Assembly (NCBI GenBank): GCA_031285625.1
Contig: JAITVV010000036.1
Span: 22,079-86,078 of the forward strand
Length of the DNA stretch: 64,000 nt
Direction of reading: 5' to 3'
DNA from: Prevotella sp.
Lineage (GTDB): Bacteria; Bacteroidota; Bacteroidia; Bacteroidales; Dysgonomonadaceae
Shown: one piece after another, positions 54,938-64,000 of the stretch
Numbering within the stretch: position 1 is the first letter of the stretch
Layout of the letters: each line of letters begins with the position of its first letter
The notes under the pieces: generated by a model
Database searches by the model: none
What the model was told of the DNA's origin: nothing
Seen by the model: the letters and a program-made list of their open reading frames with translations, nothing else
Position numbers and translations under genes: made by a program

Positions 54938-57900
54938 ATGCAAAAGATACAAGATATATTAAAAGGGAGAATTCTTGTCCTGGATGGGGCAATGGGTAGT
55001 CTTATACAGCAATACAAACTGACCGAAGAGGGTTTCCGTGGTGAGCGGTTCCGCGATGTAACTATTTTACAGAAAGGGAATAATGAGATACTTAACCTTA
55101 CGCGTCCGGATATTATAGAAGAAATTCATCGTAAATATCTGGATGCAGGTGCGGACATTATAGAAACAAATACCTTTAATGGCACAGCTATATCATTGGA
55201 AGATTATGATATGGCCGGTCTGGTGAAGGAAATAAACCGTGAGGCAGCCCGTATAGCAAAAAAGGCGGCAGAGGAATATACAAAGCAAAATCCTGATAAA
55301 CCCCGTTTTGTTGCAGGCTCTATAGGACCGACAAATAAAACGGCATCGATGAGCCCCAAGGTAGAAAACCCGATCTATCGTGCTGTCACTTTTGATGATT
55401 TACATGCTGCCTATAAAGAGCAGATAGAAGGGCTTGTGGATGGAGGTGTTGACTTATTGCTGATTGAAACAATATTTGATACGCTGAACGCCAAAGCAGC
55501 CTTATTTGCTGCGGAGGAAGTCCGTAAGGAACGTAATATAGAATTGCCGATAATGATATCGGTAACCTTGTCGGATAAAGCCGGACGTACATTGTCAGGG
55601 CAAACGATTGGCGGTTTTCTGGCATCAGTAAACCATATCGATTATCTATCGGTAGGGCTTAATTGTTCTTTTGGCGCGTCGGATATGAAACCATTTTTGA
55701 AAGAGATTGCAAAAACGGCACCTGGCTTTATTTCAGCCCATCCGAATGCAGGTTTGCCTAATCAGTTTGGTGAATATGACCAGACACCTGAAATAATGGC
55801 AACACAAATAAAAGAATTTATTGATGAAGGACTGGTAAATATAGTTGGAGGATGCTGTGGTACAACTCCTGCTCATATTGCCAAATATGCAGATCTGGTA
55901 AAAGGAGCTACACCTCATAAACCGACAGGTAAACCTAAATATATGTGGCTCTCGGGATTGGAGTTATTGGAGGCCAAGCCGGAAATTAATTTTATCAATA
56001 TAGGTGAACGGCTGAATGTTGCCGGTTCACGTAAGTTCCTTAGGCTGATTAAGGAAGAAAAGTATGAAGAAGCTCTTACTATTGCACATAAGCAGGTAGA
56101 AGACGGTGCGCAGGTATTGGATGTAAACATGGACGAGGGGCTACTGGATGGTGTCAAAGAAATGACTACTTTCCTTAACCTTATGGCCTCCGATCCTGAT
56201 GTATCGCGTGTCCCTGTTATGATTGACTCATCCAAGTGGGAAGTACTCGAAGCCGGATTGAAGTGTGTACAAGGTAAACCTATTTTAAATTCGATTTCAC
56301 TCAAAGGCGGAGAAGAAGAATTTCTGCGTCAGGCACGGCTTATACGTCAATATGGTGCTGCTGTCATCGTGATGGCTTTTGATGAAACGGGTCAGGCCGA
56401 CACATTTAAGCGCAGAATAGAAATATGTGAAAGGGCTTATAAAATACTTGTAAATGACGGATTTAATCCTCTTGATATAATTTTCGATCCCAATGTGTTG
56501 GCTATTGCCACAGGTATCGAAGAACACCGTAATTATGCAGTCGACTTTCTGGAAACTATTTCCTGGATAAAAGAGAACCTTCCACACGCCAAAATCAGCG
56601 GGGGAATTAGTAATTTATCTTTTTCGTTTCGGGGTAATGATTATGTACGTGAAGCTATGCACGCCGTATTCCTGTATTATGCTATTCAGCGTGGTATGGA
56701 TATGGGAATCGTAAATCCTGGACAGTCGGTAGTTTACGATGATATTCCTCTCGAATTGAGAAATCTGGTGGAAGATGTAATTTTTAACCGGAGGGCAGAG
56801 GCTACGGACGAACTGATAGAGTATGCCGAAAAAGTAAAGAATGAGAATTCAGGTCAAACAGAACAAAAGGTAGAAGAATGGCGTTCATTTCCACTTGATG
56901 AGCGGATACAATATGCTTTGATAAAAGGGATTAGCGACTATCTGGAGGTAGATCTGGAAGAGGCACTGAAAGTGTATCCCAAAGCTGTAGATATTATTGA
57001 CAAACCATTGATGGATGGTATGAACAAGGTAGGCGACTTATTCGGTTCGGGTAAGATGTTCCTTCCTCAGGTAGTAAAGACCGCCCGTACTATGAAGCGT
57101 GCTGTAGCTATACTTCAACCAACACTGGAAGCTCAGAAAGCTTCATCTGCGGGAAGTAACAAAGCAGGTAAACTCGTAATAGCAACAGTAAAAGGTGACG
57201 TGCATGATATAGGTAAAAATATCGTGTCTATCATTCTTGCGTGTAATAACTACGAAGTTATAGACCTGGGAGTGATGACTCCGCCTGAAGTTATAATCCA
57301 GAAAGTAAAAGAAGAGCAACCTGATATACTCTGTCTGAGCGGATTGATTACTCCTTCATTGGAAGAAATGAGTATTGTAGCCCATGAAATGGAAAAAGCA
57401 GGTTTTTCTATTCCTTTGATGATTGGTGGTGCTACTACTTCTAAATTGCATACAGCTATTAAGATAGACCCCAAATACAATAATGGTTCGGTAGTGTATG
57501 TTAAAGATGCTTCGCAGGCTCCTGCAGCGGTAGGTAAGCTTATCAATCCTGCCACAAAAGATAACTATATAGAAGAGATCCGTAGCGAATATGCTTCGTT
57601 GCGTGATACTGTCGGAGATAAAAAATCCGATCTGTTGCCATTATCCGAAGTATTGGGTAAAGGAATGAAAATAGACTGGGCAGAATATAAAGCTCCTGAA
57701 CCAAAGACTAAGGGGCGCCAGACTTTAAAGCATATCCCTGTTGAGGAGATAGTGCCTTATGTGGACTGGAAATTCTTTTTCCATTCGTGGAATTTATCAG
57801 CCAGATATGCATCTGTTCAGCATATAGACGACTGTTCGTCATGCCGTGCTACTTGGTTAAATTCATTTTCTGAGTCTGAACGGGAAAAGGCTTCGGAAGG

Positions 57901-58630
57901 TATGCAGTTGTACAGGGATGCAAAGGAACTATTAGATCAATTGATATTTGATAAAGCAGACTATATTAATGCTGTGTTTGGTGTTTTTGATGCCTATAGT
58001 GATAATGAATGTCTGTATATTAATGATATAAGCTTTCCAATGCTTCGTCAGCAGAAGAAAAATGATAAGGGGGAGTATCTGTCTCTTTGTGATTTCGTTG
58101 CTCCAAAATCTTCCGGAAAGAAGGATTATGTAGGAGGGTTTACGGTTACGGCAGGAGTAGGAGCTAATGAATTAATGAGTGAGTATGAACGTCAGGGTGA
58201 TGAATACAAAGTCTTATTGCTTAAGTCTGTATTAGATCGCCTGGCAGAAGCTACAACAGAATGGCTGCATGCTAAGATTAGGAAAGAATACTGGGGTTTT
58301 GCTGCAGATGAGAATATATCTGTAAATGATATGTTTACCCTAAAATATCAGGGTATTCGTCCAGCTGTGGGTTATCCTTCTATTCCGGATCAGTCTATCA
58401 ATTTCCTGTTGAATCACGATTTACTTCAATCTGAAGAAATCGGGGTAGAATTGACAGAAAACGGGGTTATGCTACCAAATGCTTCAGTGAGTGGCATTAT
58501 TATTTCTCATCCTAAATCAAAATATTTCAATATAGGAAATATTCTGGATGACCAACTGGATTCATATATTGATAGACGGGGCGAGAATGCAGAATTGATA
58601 CGTAAATTTTTGGGAGCTAATTTGGTTTGA
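54938..58630 (+). CDS. metH: Cobalamin-dependent methionine synthase
   Basis: 1230-residue enzyme making methionine from homocysteine and methyl-tetrahydrofolate with a cobalamin cofactor. Modules in order: homocysteine-binding (about 1-325; VGLNCSFGA and the zinc ligands in VGGCCGTTPAHI), pterin-binding (about 345-610; INIGERLNVAGSRKF), cobalamin cap and binding (about 640-890; GDVHDIGKNIV with the axial His), and C-terminal SAM-dependent reactivation (about 905-1225; YWGFAADENI and GIRPAVGYPSIPDQS). Full length, no truncation. No cobalamin riboswitch seen upstream. It feeds metK at the start of the window. Confidence 0.97.
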   Translation: MQKIQDILKGRILVLDGAMGSLIQQYKLTEEGFRGERFRDVTILQKGNNEILNLTRPDIIEEIHRKYLDAGADIIETNTFNGTAISLEDYDMAGLVKEINREAARIAKKAAEEYTKQNPDKPRFVAGSIGPTNKTASMSPKVENPIYRAVTFDDLHAAYKEQIEGLVDGGVDLLLIETIFDTLNAKAALFAAEEVRKERNIELPIMISVTLSDKAGRTLSGQTIGGFLASVNHIDYLSVGLNCSFGASDMKPFLKEIAKTAPGFISAHPNAGLPNQFGEYDQTPEIMATQIKEFIDEGLVNIVGGCCGTTPAHIAKYADLVKGATPHKPTGKPKYMWLSGLELLEAKPEINFINIGERLNVAGSRKFLRLIKEEKYEEALTIAHKQVEDGAQVLDVNMDEGLLDGVKEMTTFLNLMASDPDVSRVPVMIDSSKWEVLEAGLKCVQGKPILNSISLKGGEEEFLRQARLIRQYGAAVIVMAFDETGQADTFKRRIEICERAYKILVNDGFNPLDIIFDPNVLAIATGIEEHRNYAVDFLETISWIKENLPHAKISGGISNLSFSFRGNDYVREAMHAVFLYYAIQRGMDMGIVNPGQSVVYDDIPLELRNLVEDVIFNRRAEATDELIEYAEKVKNENSGQTEQKVEEWRSFPLDERIQYALIKGISDYLEVDLEEALKVYPKAVDIIDKPLMDGMNKVGDLFGSGKMFLPQVVKTARTMKRAVAILQPTLEAQKASSAGSNKAGKLVIATVKGDVHDIGKNIVSIILACNNYEVIDLGVMTPPEVIIQKVKEEQPDILCLSGLITPSLEEMSIVAHEMEKAGFSIPLMIGGATTSKLHTAIKIDPKYNNGSVVYVKDASQAPAAVGKLINPATKDNYIEEIRSEYASLRDTVGDKKSDLLPLSEVLGKGMKIDWAEYKAPEPKTKGRQTLKHIPVEEIVPYVDWKFFFHSWNLSARYASVQHIDDCSSCRATWLNSFSESEREKASEGMQLYRDAKELLDQLIFDKADYINAVFGVFDAYSDNECLYINDISFPMLRQQKKNDKGEYLSLCDFVAPKSSGKKDYVGGFTVTAGVGANELMSEYERQGDEYKVLLLKSVLDRLAEATTEWLHAKIRKEYWGFAADENISVNDMFTLKYQGIRPAVGYPSIPDQSINFLLNHDLLQSEEIGVELTENGVMLPNASVSGIIISHPKSKYFNIGNILDDQLDSYIDRRGENAELIRKFLGANLV

Positions 58631-58950
58631 TAGTCATATATGATATAGAATATATTTTCAGTTCACCAGTTTTACTTATTTTTGTATAAAATAAGGTTTG
58701 CTTCAAATGTAGAGAGATTAAAAGACAGAATGTCCAATTTGGACAACGCAACATAAGGAAAACGATTATCGATGCTTCTTTGATAATCAGATATAATGAA
58801 CGGAAATTAATCCGGCATGCTATGTCATAAAATTACTGGCATAGTTTGTTGTTGATTTAAAATTGATGCTCTAAAGGTAAGGTTGGAGTTATTAGAAAAA
58901 CGTTATTTCGAAGTAGAAGTAATGTTATAGCAGCGCAGAATATATATAAA
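58631..58950 (+). promoter_or_regulatory. Long leader region before DUF6056 paralog B
   Basis: 320 bp without a gene. A -7 box TATTTTTG at 58677-58684 would give a leader of about 260 nt. It contains two inverted repeats: TGTCCAA-T-TTGGACA (58731-58745) and GATTATC/GATAATC with an 11-nt loop (58764-58788). No known riboswitch is recognised and no terminator precedes the start codon. Confidence 0.45.
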
Positions 58951-60348
58951 ATGCCATTTTTTAGCATGCATGAATTGATGCAAGGTTTTCTCAGATCTAT
59001 ATTAAACAGAAGATCTATATTGATGATATTTATAGTTTCTCTTGTTTTTTGTATGATTTATATATTGAATGATATTTATCCTCTGTTTCTGGATGATTGG
59101 AACTATAGTTTTGTTGTCTCCGAAAACAGGAGGGTTGAATCCCTATCCGATGTATTTATCTCGCAATACCATCATTATTTCGAATGGGGCGGGCGGGCTG
59201 TAGTTCATATTATTTGTCAGGCATTGTTAATGCTCGATTTCTTTTGGCTCTGTGTATTAAACGCCGTTGCATATGTAACACTTTTATTTGTAATGTATTC
59301 AATCGCTAATAAGAACAATAAGGTGAACCCTTTTGTGTTCTTATTGTGTCATATATGTGTGTGGTTCCTTCAGCTGGCTTTTTGTCAAACTGTTTTATGG
59401 AAGACCGGAAGTGCCAATTACTTGTGGGGAATGCTCATAGTCTTACTATTTATCTATCCTTATTATCTGTATTTCCGTAATAGAGAATATTCTGATAGTA
59501 TATTTAAAGCGATCTTATTTTTTATGATTGGTATTATTGCCGGTTGGACAAATGAAAATATTGGTATTGCACTAATCTTTTATATTCTGGCTTCTCTCTT
59601 CTTATATCGAAGAGAAAAAATGAGGTTGCCCAAATGGGCTATCTTTGGATTGGTTGGAGCTACCATGGGATGTGGCGCGATGCTTCTGGCTCCTGGCAAT
59701 TACATCAGATTAACCTCAGTAGAACAGATGGTTGCCGAGCAGGGAAAAACAATGTCGGAAGAGTATTTTCTTAACCTGAAAAATTTATTGATATACTCTG
59801 TGCAAACCGTTTTACCTCTGATTGCAGCATATATAGCAGGAATTATTATTTATATTCGTCAGAAGGAAAAGAGTATTGAGAGAGACACTGTTTTAAAATC
59901 CTCATTACTTTTTATTATTACCGGATTCGTTGCACTTTTTGCACTAATGGCGTCTCCTACTTCCGAAAAGCGGGCTATGTTTGGAATCATCATATTATTT
60001 ATTATTCCAGCTATTATGATATATGCGAATTTAGATCTCACAATAAAACCTCTGAATGTATTAAACATTGTGATGCTGATCGGCTTATTTTCATTATATG
60101 TTGTAGACTATACATGGAAATATCAGACAATAAGTATTGCATCTACAGCATGGAAAGAAAGGGAGCCCCTTATTGAAGAATATAAAGCGAAAGGAATAGA
60201 CACTATAACATTTACAAATAGGTTTCATATTCATACAAAATATGGACTCCAGGATCTCAGCGATGATAAGGATCATTTAGTTAATCAGGTATGTGCACGA
60301 TATTATGATTTTAAATGGATGAAAGCTGTTGATAAAGAAAGTAATTGA
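58951..60348 (+). CDS. DUF6056 family polytopic membrane protein, paralog B
   Basis: 465 residues, the same fold and motifs as the gene before metH: FLDDWNYSFV, QYHHYFEWGGRAVVHII, WKTGSANYLWGMLIV, IAGWTNENIG, and LAPGNYIRLT. About ten hydrophobic segments; the C-terminal soluble tail differs. The pair probably arose by duplication, with metH between. Function unknown, GT-C-like membrane glycosyltransferase possible. Confidence 0.75.
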   Translation: MPFFSMHELMQGFLRSILNRRSILMIFIVSLVFCMIYILNDIYPLFLDDWNYSFVVSENRRVESLSDVFISQYHHYFEWGGRAVVHIICQALLMLDFFWLCVLNAVAYVTLLFVMYSIANKNNKVNPFVFLLCHICVWFLQLAFCQTVLWKTGSANYLWGMLIVLLFIYPYYLYFRNREYSDSIFKAILFFMIGIIAGWTNENIGIALIFYILASLFLYRREKMRLPKWAIFGLVGATMGCGAMLLAPGNYIRLTSVEQMVAEQGKTMSEEYFLNLKNLLIYSVQTVLPLIAAYIAGIIIYIRQKEKSIERDTVLKSSLLFIITGFVALFALMASPTSEKRAMFGIIILFIIPAIMIYANLDLTIKPLNVLNIVMLIGLFSLYVVDYTWKYQTISIASTAWKEREPLIEEYKAKGIDTITFTNRFHIHTKYGLQDLSDDKDHLVNQVCARYYDFKWMKAVDKESN

Positions 60349-60382
60349 TAAAAAATTATCTATATTAGAGTCTTTATTTTTG

Positions 60383-60440
60383 AAAAGGTAACAGATTTTA
60401 TATAATTAAAATTAGTTCGAAAACTGTTACTTTTGTCACT
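60383..60440 (+). promoter_or_regulatory. Promoter with near-inverted repeat before the 60458 gene
   Basis: The -7 box TACTTTTG (60428-60435) lies in the shared block CTGTTACTTTTGTCAC, 22 nt before the ATG. Upstream AAAAGGTAACAG (60383-60394) is nearly the reverse complement of CTGTTACTTTT, giving a split inverted repeat that could be an operator. Confidence 0.5.
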
Positions 60441-60457
60441 TTTTTAATTAATCGGAT

Positions 60458-61507
60458 ATGAAAGATATTTTAATTTCACCATTCAGAACTGTAAATATAT
60501 CACACAGAGTCTATTATTTTAGAGCGAAAGGTGATGATTTATTTGGTTGCTGTTCCAGAACAGGGATTGTAACATTATTGGATGCAGATTTTAATATAAA
60601 AAAAGTATATGATTGTTCGGAAGTAATAAAGAAGGAAAAAGGATCTGTAGAAGTTTTCAATCTTCATTATTTCGAAGATGCATTTTGTATAGGGAGTGAT
60701 GATGAATTTCGGATATATGATCTGTCCGGTAAGATATTATGTTCGGTCAGTGAAAAAGTCGAAGGAGCATATTCTTCCCCTTATGGCAACGTGACATGGG
60801 TTGTGAAATATGTAGATAATGAACATAAAAAGATATGTCTCATTATAGACAATGTAGAGGTGGATACCATAATCCTTGAAGACGAACTATTTAAAAGTGC
60901 AGTTGAATTCTCCTCTTTACCAGAACCAAATAAAGTATGTATGATGTTTCTTGCCGGACAGGATGGCATGATGACATATTTTCTTACAAATGATAATGGC
61001 AAAATCATTTGTGAACAAAAGGATAATCTGGAAGATATAGCAGGGATTTCTTTCTCTGACGATAATTCAAAATTCCTTTCGGTATCTGCTTATGACCTGG
61101 ATAGGATTATTCGCTATTCATATCCTGATATGGAAATATTGAATGAATATGAATTGGATGAGGAGCAAATGGAAGAGGAAGAATGCCAGCTAGGTTATGG
61201 CAGTTTCTTTATAGATAATAAATATGCTGTTGCAGAGATAGGTGAGAATCTTTACTATATACTCAACACTGACAATATGGAAATAGAAGGACGTCTTATA
61301 GTAGAAGGACATGAACCTAAGCCAATCCCTTATTACTGGCCAACCTTGAAAGACGATGAGGGGAATACTACCGATTTATCCTATTTCCACAAAACGAAGA
61401 ACTACCTTATATCACCCTTCAAGGCCGCTCCTACAGATAAAGAGGATAACTCTTTAGTGGTATTAAGAATAAGTGATATAAAGGAACAAATAAAGAAGAT
61501 ATTGTAA
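60458..61507 (+). CDS. Cytoplasmic beta-propeller-like hypothetical protein
   Basis: 349-residue protein without signal or membrane segment. Repeated short beta-strand units with aspartate-rich turns (GIVTLLDADFNIKKVYD, DEFRIYDLSGKILCSV, FSDDNSKFLSVSAYDLDRI, NLYYILNTDNMEIEG) suggest a WD40-like propeller. An acidic insert (EYELDEEQMEEEE) lies near 230. No known family. Its stop is 1 nt before the metal permease start, so the two are probably co-translated. Confidence 0.6.
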   Translation: MKDILISPFRTVNISHRVYYFRAKGDDLFGCCSRTGIVTLLDADFNIKKVYDCSEVIKKEKGSVEVFNLHYFEDAFCIGSDDEFRIYDLSGKILCSVSEKVEGAYSSPYGNVTWVVKYVDNEHKKICLIIDNVEVDTIILEDELFKSAVEFSSLPEPNKVCMMFLAGQDGMMTYFLTNDNGKIICEQKDNLEDIAGISFSDDNSKFLSVSAYDLDRIIRYSYPDMEILNEYELDEEQMEEEECQLGYGSFFIDNKYAVAEIGENLYYILNTDNMEIEGRLIVEGHEPKPIPYYWPTLKDDEGNTTDLSYFHKTKNYLISPFKAAPTDKEDNSLVVLRISDIKEQIKKIL

Positions 61508-61508
61508 T

Positions 61509-62348
61509 ATGGAGTTTTTTGATCTCTTATCCTATACTTTTTTTCAAAATGCATTATTAGGTAGCTTATTTGCGAGTATCGCATGTGGAATAATAGGCTC
61601 ATATGTGGTTATTCGCCGGTTAGTATTTATCAGTGGGGGAATTACCCATGCTTCGTTAGGTGGGATTGGAATGGGTTTTTATTTCGGCTGGAATCCTATC
61701 CTTGCTGCAATGGTATTTTCCATCCTTTCGGCATTTGGCATCGAATGGCTTTCATCACGTCAGGGTGTAAGGGAAGATTCGGCTATCGGTTCATTCTGGT
61801 CGTTGGGTATGGCTGTAGGTATTATCTTTATTTATCTCAAACCGGGTTTTGCCCCTAATCTGTCTGATTATCTGTTTGGTAATATATTAACGATAACTAA
61901 ACCGGATATCACCTATCTGGCTGTTTTATCATTAATCCTTATTATTGTTTTCCTTTTATATGGGCGTCAGATCCTTTTCGCAGCTTTCGATCCGGACTTT
62001 GCTAAGACACGGAACTTACCCGTCAACCTGATTAAGTATGCTATGATGATGGGAATAGCGATTACTATTGTGTTATCTATTCGTTTAGTAGGCATTGTAT
62101 TGCTGATGTCTATCCTAACTGTTCCTCAAATGACTGCTAATCTGTTTACATCCAATTTTGTAAAAATGATCTTACTGTCCATCCTGATCGGATTCTTTGG
62201 GTGTATTGTAGGGCTATTCTTGTCTGCGGTATTGGATGTACCTTCAGGTGTATTCATTATATTCACACAAATAATAGTATTCCTTGTTGCTAGGGGAATA
62301 GTAAAAATGGGTCAGAAAAGGAAGCAGAGGTTAGGCTATGAGTTATAA
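61509..62348 (+). CDS. Metal ABC transporter permease (ZnuB/MntB-like)
   Basis: 279-residue inner-membrane permease with about eight helices, of the ABC-3 family that imports Zn, Mn or Fe. Signatures: ALLGSLFASIACGIIGSYVVIRR near 15, GGITHASLGGIGMGF near 42, and TVPQMTANLFTSNF near 204. Metal specificity cannot be read. No ATPase or binding protein gene is adjacent, so it depends on partners elsewhere. Its start is 1 nt after the propeller gene stop. Confidence 0.88.
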   Translation: MEFFDLLSYTFFQNALLGSLFASIACGIIGSYVVIRRLVFISGGITHASLGGIGMGFYFGWNPILAAMVFSILSAFGIEWLSSRQGVREDSAIGSFWSLGMAVGIIFIYLKPGFAPNLSDYLFGNILTITKPDITYLAVLSLILIIVFLLYGRQILFAAFDPDFAKTRNLPVNLIKYAMMMGIAITIVLSIRLVGIVLLMSILTVPQMTANLFTSNFVKMILLSILIGFFGCIVGLFLSAVLDVPSGVFIIFTQIIVFLVARGIVKMGQKRKQRLGYEL

Positions 62349-62367
62349 GTCCTTTGTTGGCTGATTA

Positions 62368-62877
62368 TCATCCTTTTCCTATAATATCCTTAAATGATAT
62401 ATTCTTTACACTCGATTTGCGGAAAAGTAAAGCGCTTATACATATCCCAATAGCTAATGTAAATAGAAGTGACATTGTCAACATCAGGTTGTGTGACATC
62501 TCTATTAATATATGTGGATTTTGTTCTACCGTAGGCAGGTCGGTTACCTTTATTCCTGCAAGCATGGTTTTGTAGGCGAACATACCTGGAATCATAGTGA
62601 TACAAGCAGGCATTGTAAATACTACGGGTGGACTATCTACCTTGTGTGCTGCAAAGATACCAACTAGGCCTATCAGTACGGAGCCGGCTAATGTAGCAGT
62701 GATTAATCCGAAATCCAGTTGAACAAGGATAAAGCGAATGCAGTGTCCCATTCCACCGAGAAGCCCGGCAACCCATAACAGGCGTTTTGGTGAGCCAAAT
62801 AGTATGGCCCAACAAAATCCGACAATAAAGGCAATCCCAAAATCTCGGAGTATATTTAATAGTGTAAGTTCTTCCAT
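62368..62877 (-). CDS. Threonine/serine exporter family protein, ThrE_2 half
   Basis: 169-residue membrane protein with about five helices (DUF3815/ThrE_2). Motifs GFCWAILFGSPKRLLWVAGLLGGMGHCIRF and ACITMIPGMFAYKTM are typical. It pairs with the N-terminal ThrE half encoded 4 bp upstream, so a split two-gene transporter. Substrate inferred from family. Confidence 0.85.
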   Translation of the reverse strand: MEELTLLNILRDFGIAFIVGFCWAILFGSPKRLLWVAGLLGGMGHCIRFILVQLDFGLITATLAGSVLIGLVGIFAAHKVDSPPVVFTMPACITMIPGMFAYKTMLAGIKVTDLPTVEQNPHILIEMSHNLMLTMSLLFTLAIGICISALLFRKSSVKNISFKDIIGKG

Positions 62878-62881
62878 TTGC

Positions 62882-63679
62882 TTAGAAATTATTAATACCC
62901 ATTAGTGTAATACATAAGGTCATTCCTGCTGCAATACATAGCAGTATAAACCCTCCGAATAGGGCACGGTTGATAGCTGAGGATAAATAACCCTCAATAA
63001 GATCGATAACGCAGTTTATAAGTGGAACACCCGGAATAAGGTAAAGCACGGCGGTAGCCATAGCCGCTTCGGGGTGTGATCCGATACCATACAGCCGCCC
63101 TAAACCTGTAATAAGCGTAGTTATAAAAGCAGCTATAGAAATACATATCATCGGATTAAATTTCTTCTTGGCAAACCCGACACGTACCATATAGCCGATA
63201 AAAGCAGCAAAGAAGGTGACAATTGCATTCATTGTATCTCCAAAAGAGAAAAGGCAAAGACCTGCACATGAGAATCCAACTGCAATAGCGACAAATATAT
63301 CTTTGTAATTGGGCTTTGCTTTTATCAGGGCAAACTCCTTTTCCACTTCGGTTATCGACAGACGCTCTTCCTGTACTTTCCATGATAGATGGGATACTTC
63401 GGTTAGTACAGCCAGATGTACCTCATGTGGCGGGGAGGTTTTGAATCGTGTTATTGAATTATTAGGGTCGTTAAGATCTTTTACTGTAACTAATAAGCCC
63501 TTAAATGTAGGGCTCAAATTTACATCGAACTCCCACGTTGAGGCTAGCCGTCCCAGATTACTGTTCAGCCTCCCGCAATGTGCTCCGGACGCCAGCAGAT
63601 ATGTACCGATATCCAGAATAAGATCAGCAAAACGTTGTGCGGGTATTTTTATTTTTTCTGTATCTTTATACTCTTGCAT
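62882..63679 (-). CDS. Threonine/serine exporter family protein, ThrE half
   Basis: 265-residue protein (DUF1212/ThrE). A soluble N-terminal hydrolase-like domain (ILDIGTYLLASGAHCGRLNSNLGRLA near 20) is followed by five membrane helices with IPGVPLINCVIDLIEGYLSSA near 215. The ATG at 63679 is chosen: a longer frame to 63721 begins with TTG upstream of the predicted transcription start. Forms an exporter with the downstream ThrE_2 gene. Confidence 0.87.
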   Translation of the reverse strand: MQEYKDTEKIKIPAQRFADLILDIGTYLLASGAHCGRLNSNLGRLASTWEFDVNLSPTFKGLLVTVKDLNDPNNSITRFKTSPPHEVHLAVLTEVSHLSWKVQEERLSITEVEKEFALIKAKPNYKDIFVAIAVGFSCAGLCLFSFGDTMNAIVTFFAAFIGYMVRVGFAKKKFNPMICISIAAFITTLITGLGRLYGIGSHPEAAMATAVLYLIPGVPLINCVIDLIEGYLSSAINRALFGGFILLCIAAGMTLCITLMGINNF

Positions 63680-63697
63680 TTTACTTGAATTCTGTGA

Positions 63698-63705
63698 CAA
63701 AGATA
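63698..63705 (-). promoter_or_regulatory. -7 box of the ThrE pair
   Basis: On the minus strand TATCTTTG, 18 nt before the ATG at 63679. Confidence 0.55.
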
Positions 63706-63818
63706 TTAAAAGAATATTCAATGTAATAAAATACGGGATTGTGATTATAAATGTAATCCTGATTTGTAATTAAAGTATATGCCCTTTTAATTAATAATTT
63801 AAACTTAAATAGAAAACC

Positions 63819-64000
63819 ATGATTAGGAAATTTTGTTCAATCTTACTGGTATTATCGTTTGTTTTTTCATTGAATATGTCTGCCCAACAGGACCATACCT
63901 TCGAAATAAAAGGCGGGGATTTTGTCTATGACGGCAAACCTGTAAGAATTATTTCAGGAGAGATGCACTATCCCCGTATACCTCACCAGTACTGGCGACA
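63819..64000 (+). CDS. GH35 beta-galactosidase, 5' part only
   Basis: 60 codons before the window ends. A signal peptide (SLNMSAQQ, about 24) is followed by the GH35 N-terminal pattern FEIKGGDFVYDGKPVRIISGEMHYPRIPHQYW, which is a strong signature. The enzyme should be exported to act on beta-galactosides. Everything past Arg60 lies outside the window. Confidence 0.85.
   Translation, partial: MIRKFCSILLVLSFVFSLNMSAQQDHTFEIKGGDFVYDGKPVRIISGEMHYPRIPHQYWR

Noticed and set aside
54938-58630. Cobalamin riboswitch control of metH
   Set aside because: Only 27 bp precede metH after the DUF6056 gene, too short for a cobalamin riboswitch.

Overview
The window looks like chromosomal DNA from an AT-rich member of Bacteroidota, order Bacteroidales; Dysgonomonas or a close relative is my best guess, made without a database search. 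The signs are Bacteroidota-restricted families (DUF3078, DUF3857, DUF4271, DUF4468, DUF2582, DUF6056), recurrent TAnnTTTG -7 promoter boxes, several with a TTTG -33 box 19-20 nt upstream, no obvious Shine-Dalgarno sequences, and many lipoproteins. I see no insertion sequence, prophage, CRISPR array, rRNA or tRNA. Most of the window is core genome.

Layout. 0-2.7 kb: a PstS-like phosphate-type binding lipoprotein and a TPR protein, probably the tail of a TonB/ExbBD operon. 2.8-9 kb: metK, a DUF4271 membrane protein overlapping hemD, a YgjP-type metalloprotease, divergent cdd and a glucosaminidase-LysM protein, then a DUF3078 protein. 9.2-13 kb: a DUF4468 protein, a short-chain dehydrogenase, a metallo-beta-lactamase-fold protein with altered metal ligands, and trmD. 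13-14.4 kb (minus): an ECF-type sigma factor translationally coupled to a membrane protein with a TonB-like C-terminal domain. 14.6-24.8 kb: a DUF2582 winged helix protein, a repeat-rich IPT/TIG surface lipoprotein, a ZapB-like coiled coil/zapA/rny group, a D-lactate-type dehydrogenase, a murein amidase/MCE pair, and dnaA. 24.8-29.4 kb (minus): two tandem DUF3857 transglutaminase-like proteins, one apparently a pseudoenzyme, and a lipoprotein. 29.6-42.6 kb: a complete 14-gene nuoA-N complex I operon with separate nuoC and nuoD and a short NuoG. 42.7-47.2 kb (minus): an LRR-like protein and a reduced Rnf-like cluster (a Pro/Lys/Glu-rich anchor protein, apbE, rnfC, rnfD). 47.3-64 kb: a GH29 alpha-L-fucosidase, two paralogous lipoproteins, der, a damaged gene remnant, smpB, metH flanked by two DUF6056 membrane paralogs, a propeller-like protein abutting a metal ABC permease, a split ThrE-type exporter (minus), and the start of a GH35 beta-galactosidase.

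The most notable observations are these. An in-frame TAA in rnfC cuts off a conserved second 4Fe-4S motif that is still intact and in frame behind it. A near-identical 20-nt palindromic element sits just before the start codons of three unrelated genes (DUF4468, nuoB, der). A 15-nt block is shared by three promoters beyond the -7 consensus. The metallo-beta-lactamase-fold protein has two changed zinc ligands, and the DUF3857 pair looks like one enzyme plus one pseudoenzyme. I did not find a clearly new multi-gene system; the reduced Rnf/ApbE cluster and the shared leader element come closest.
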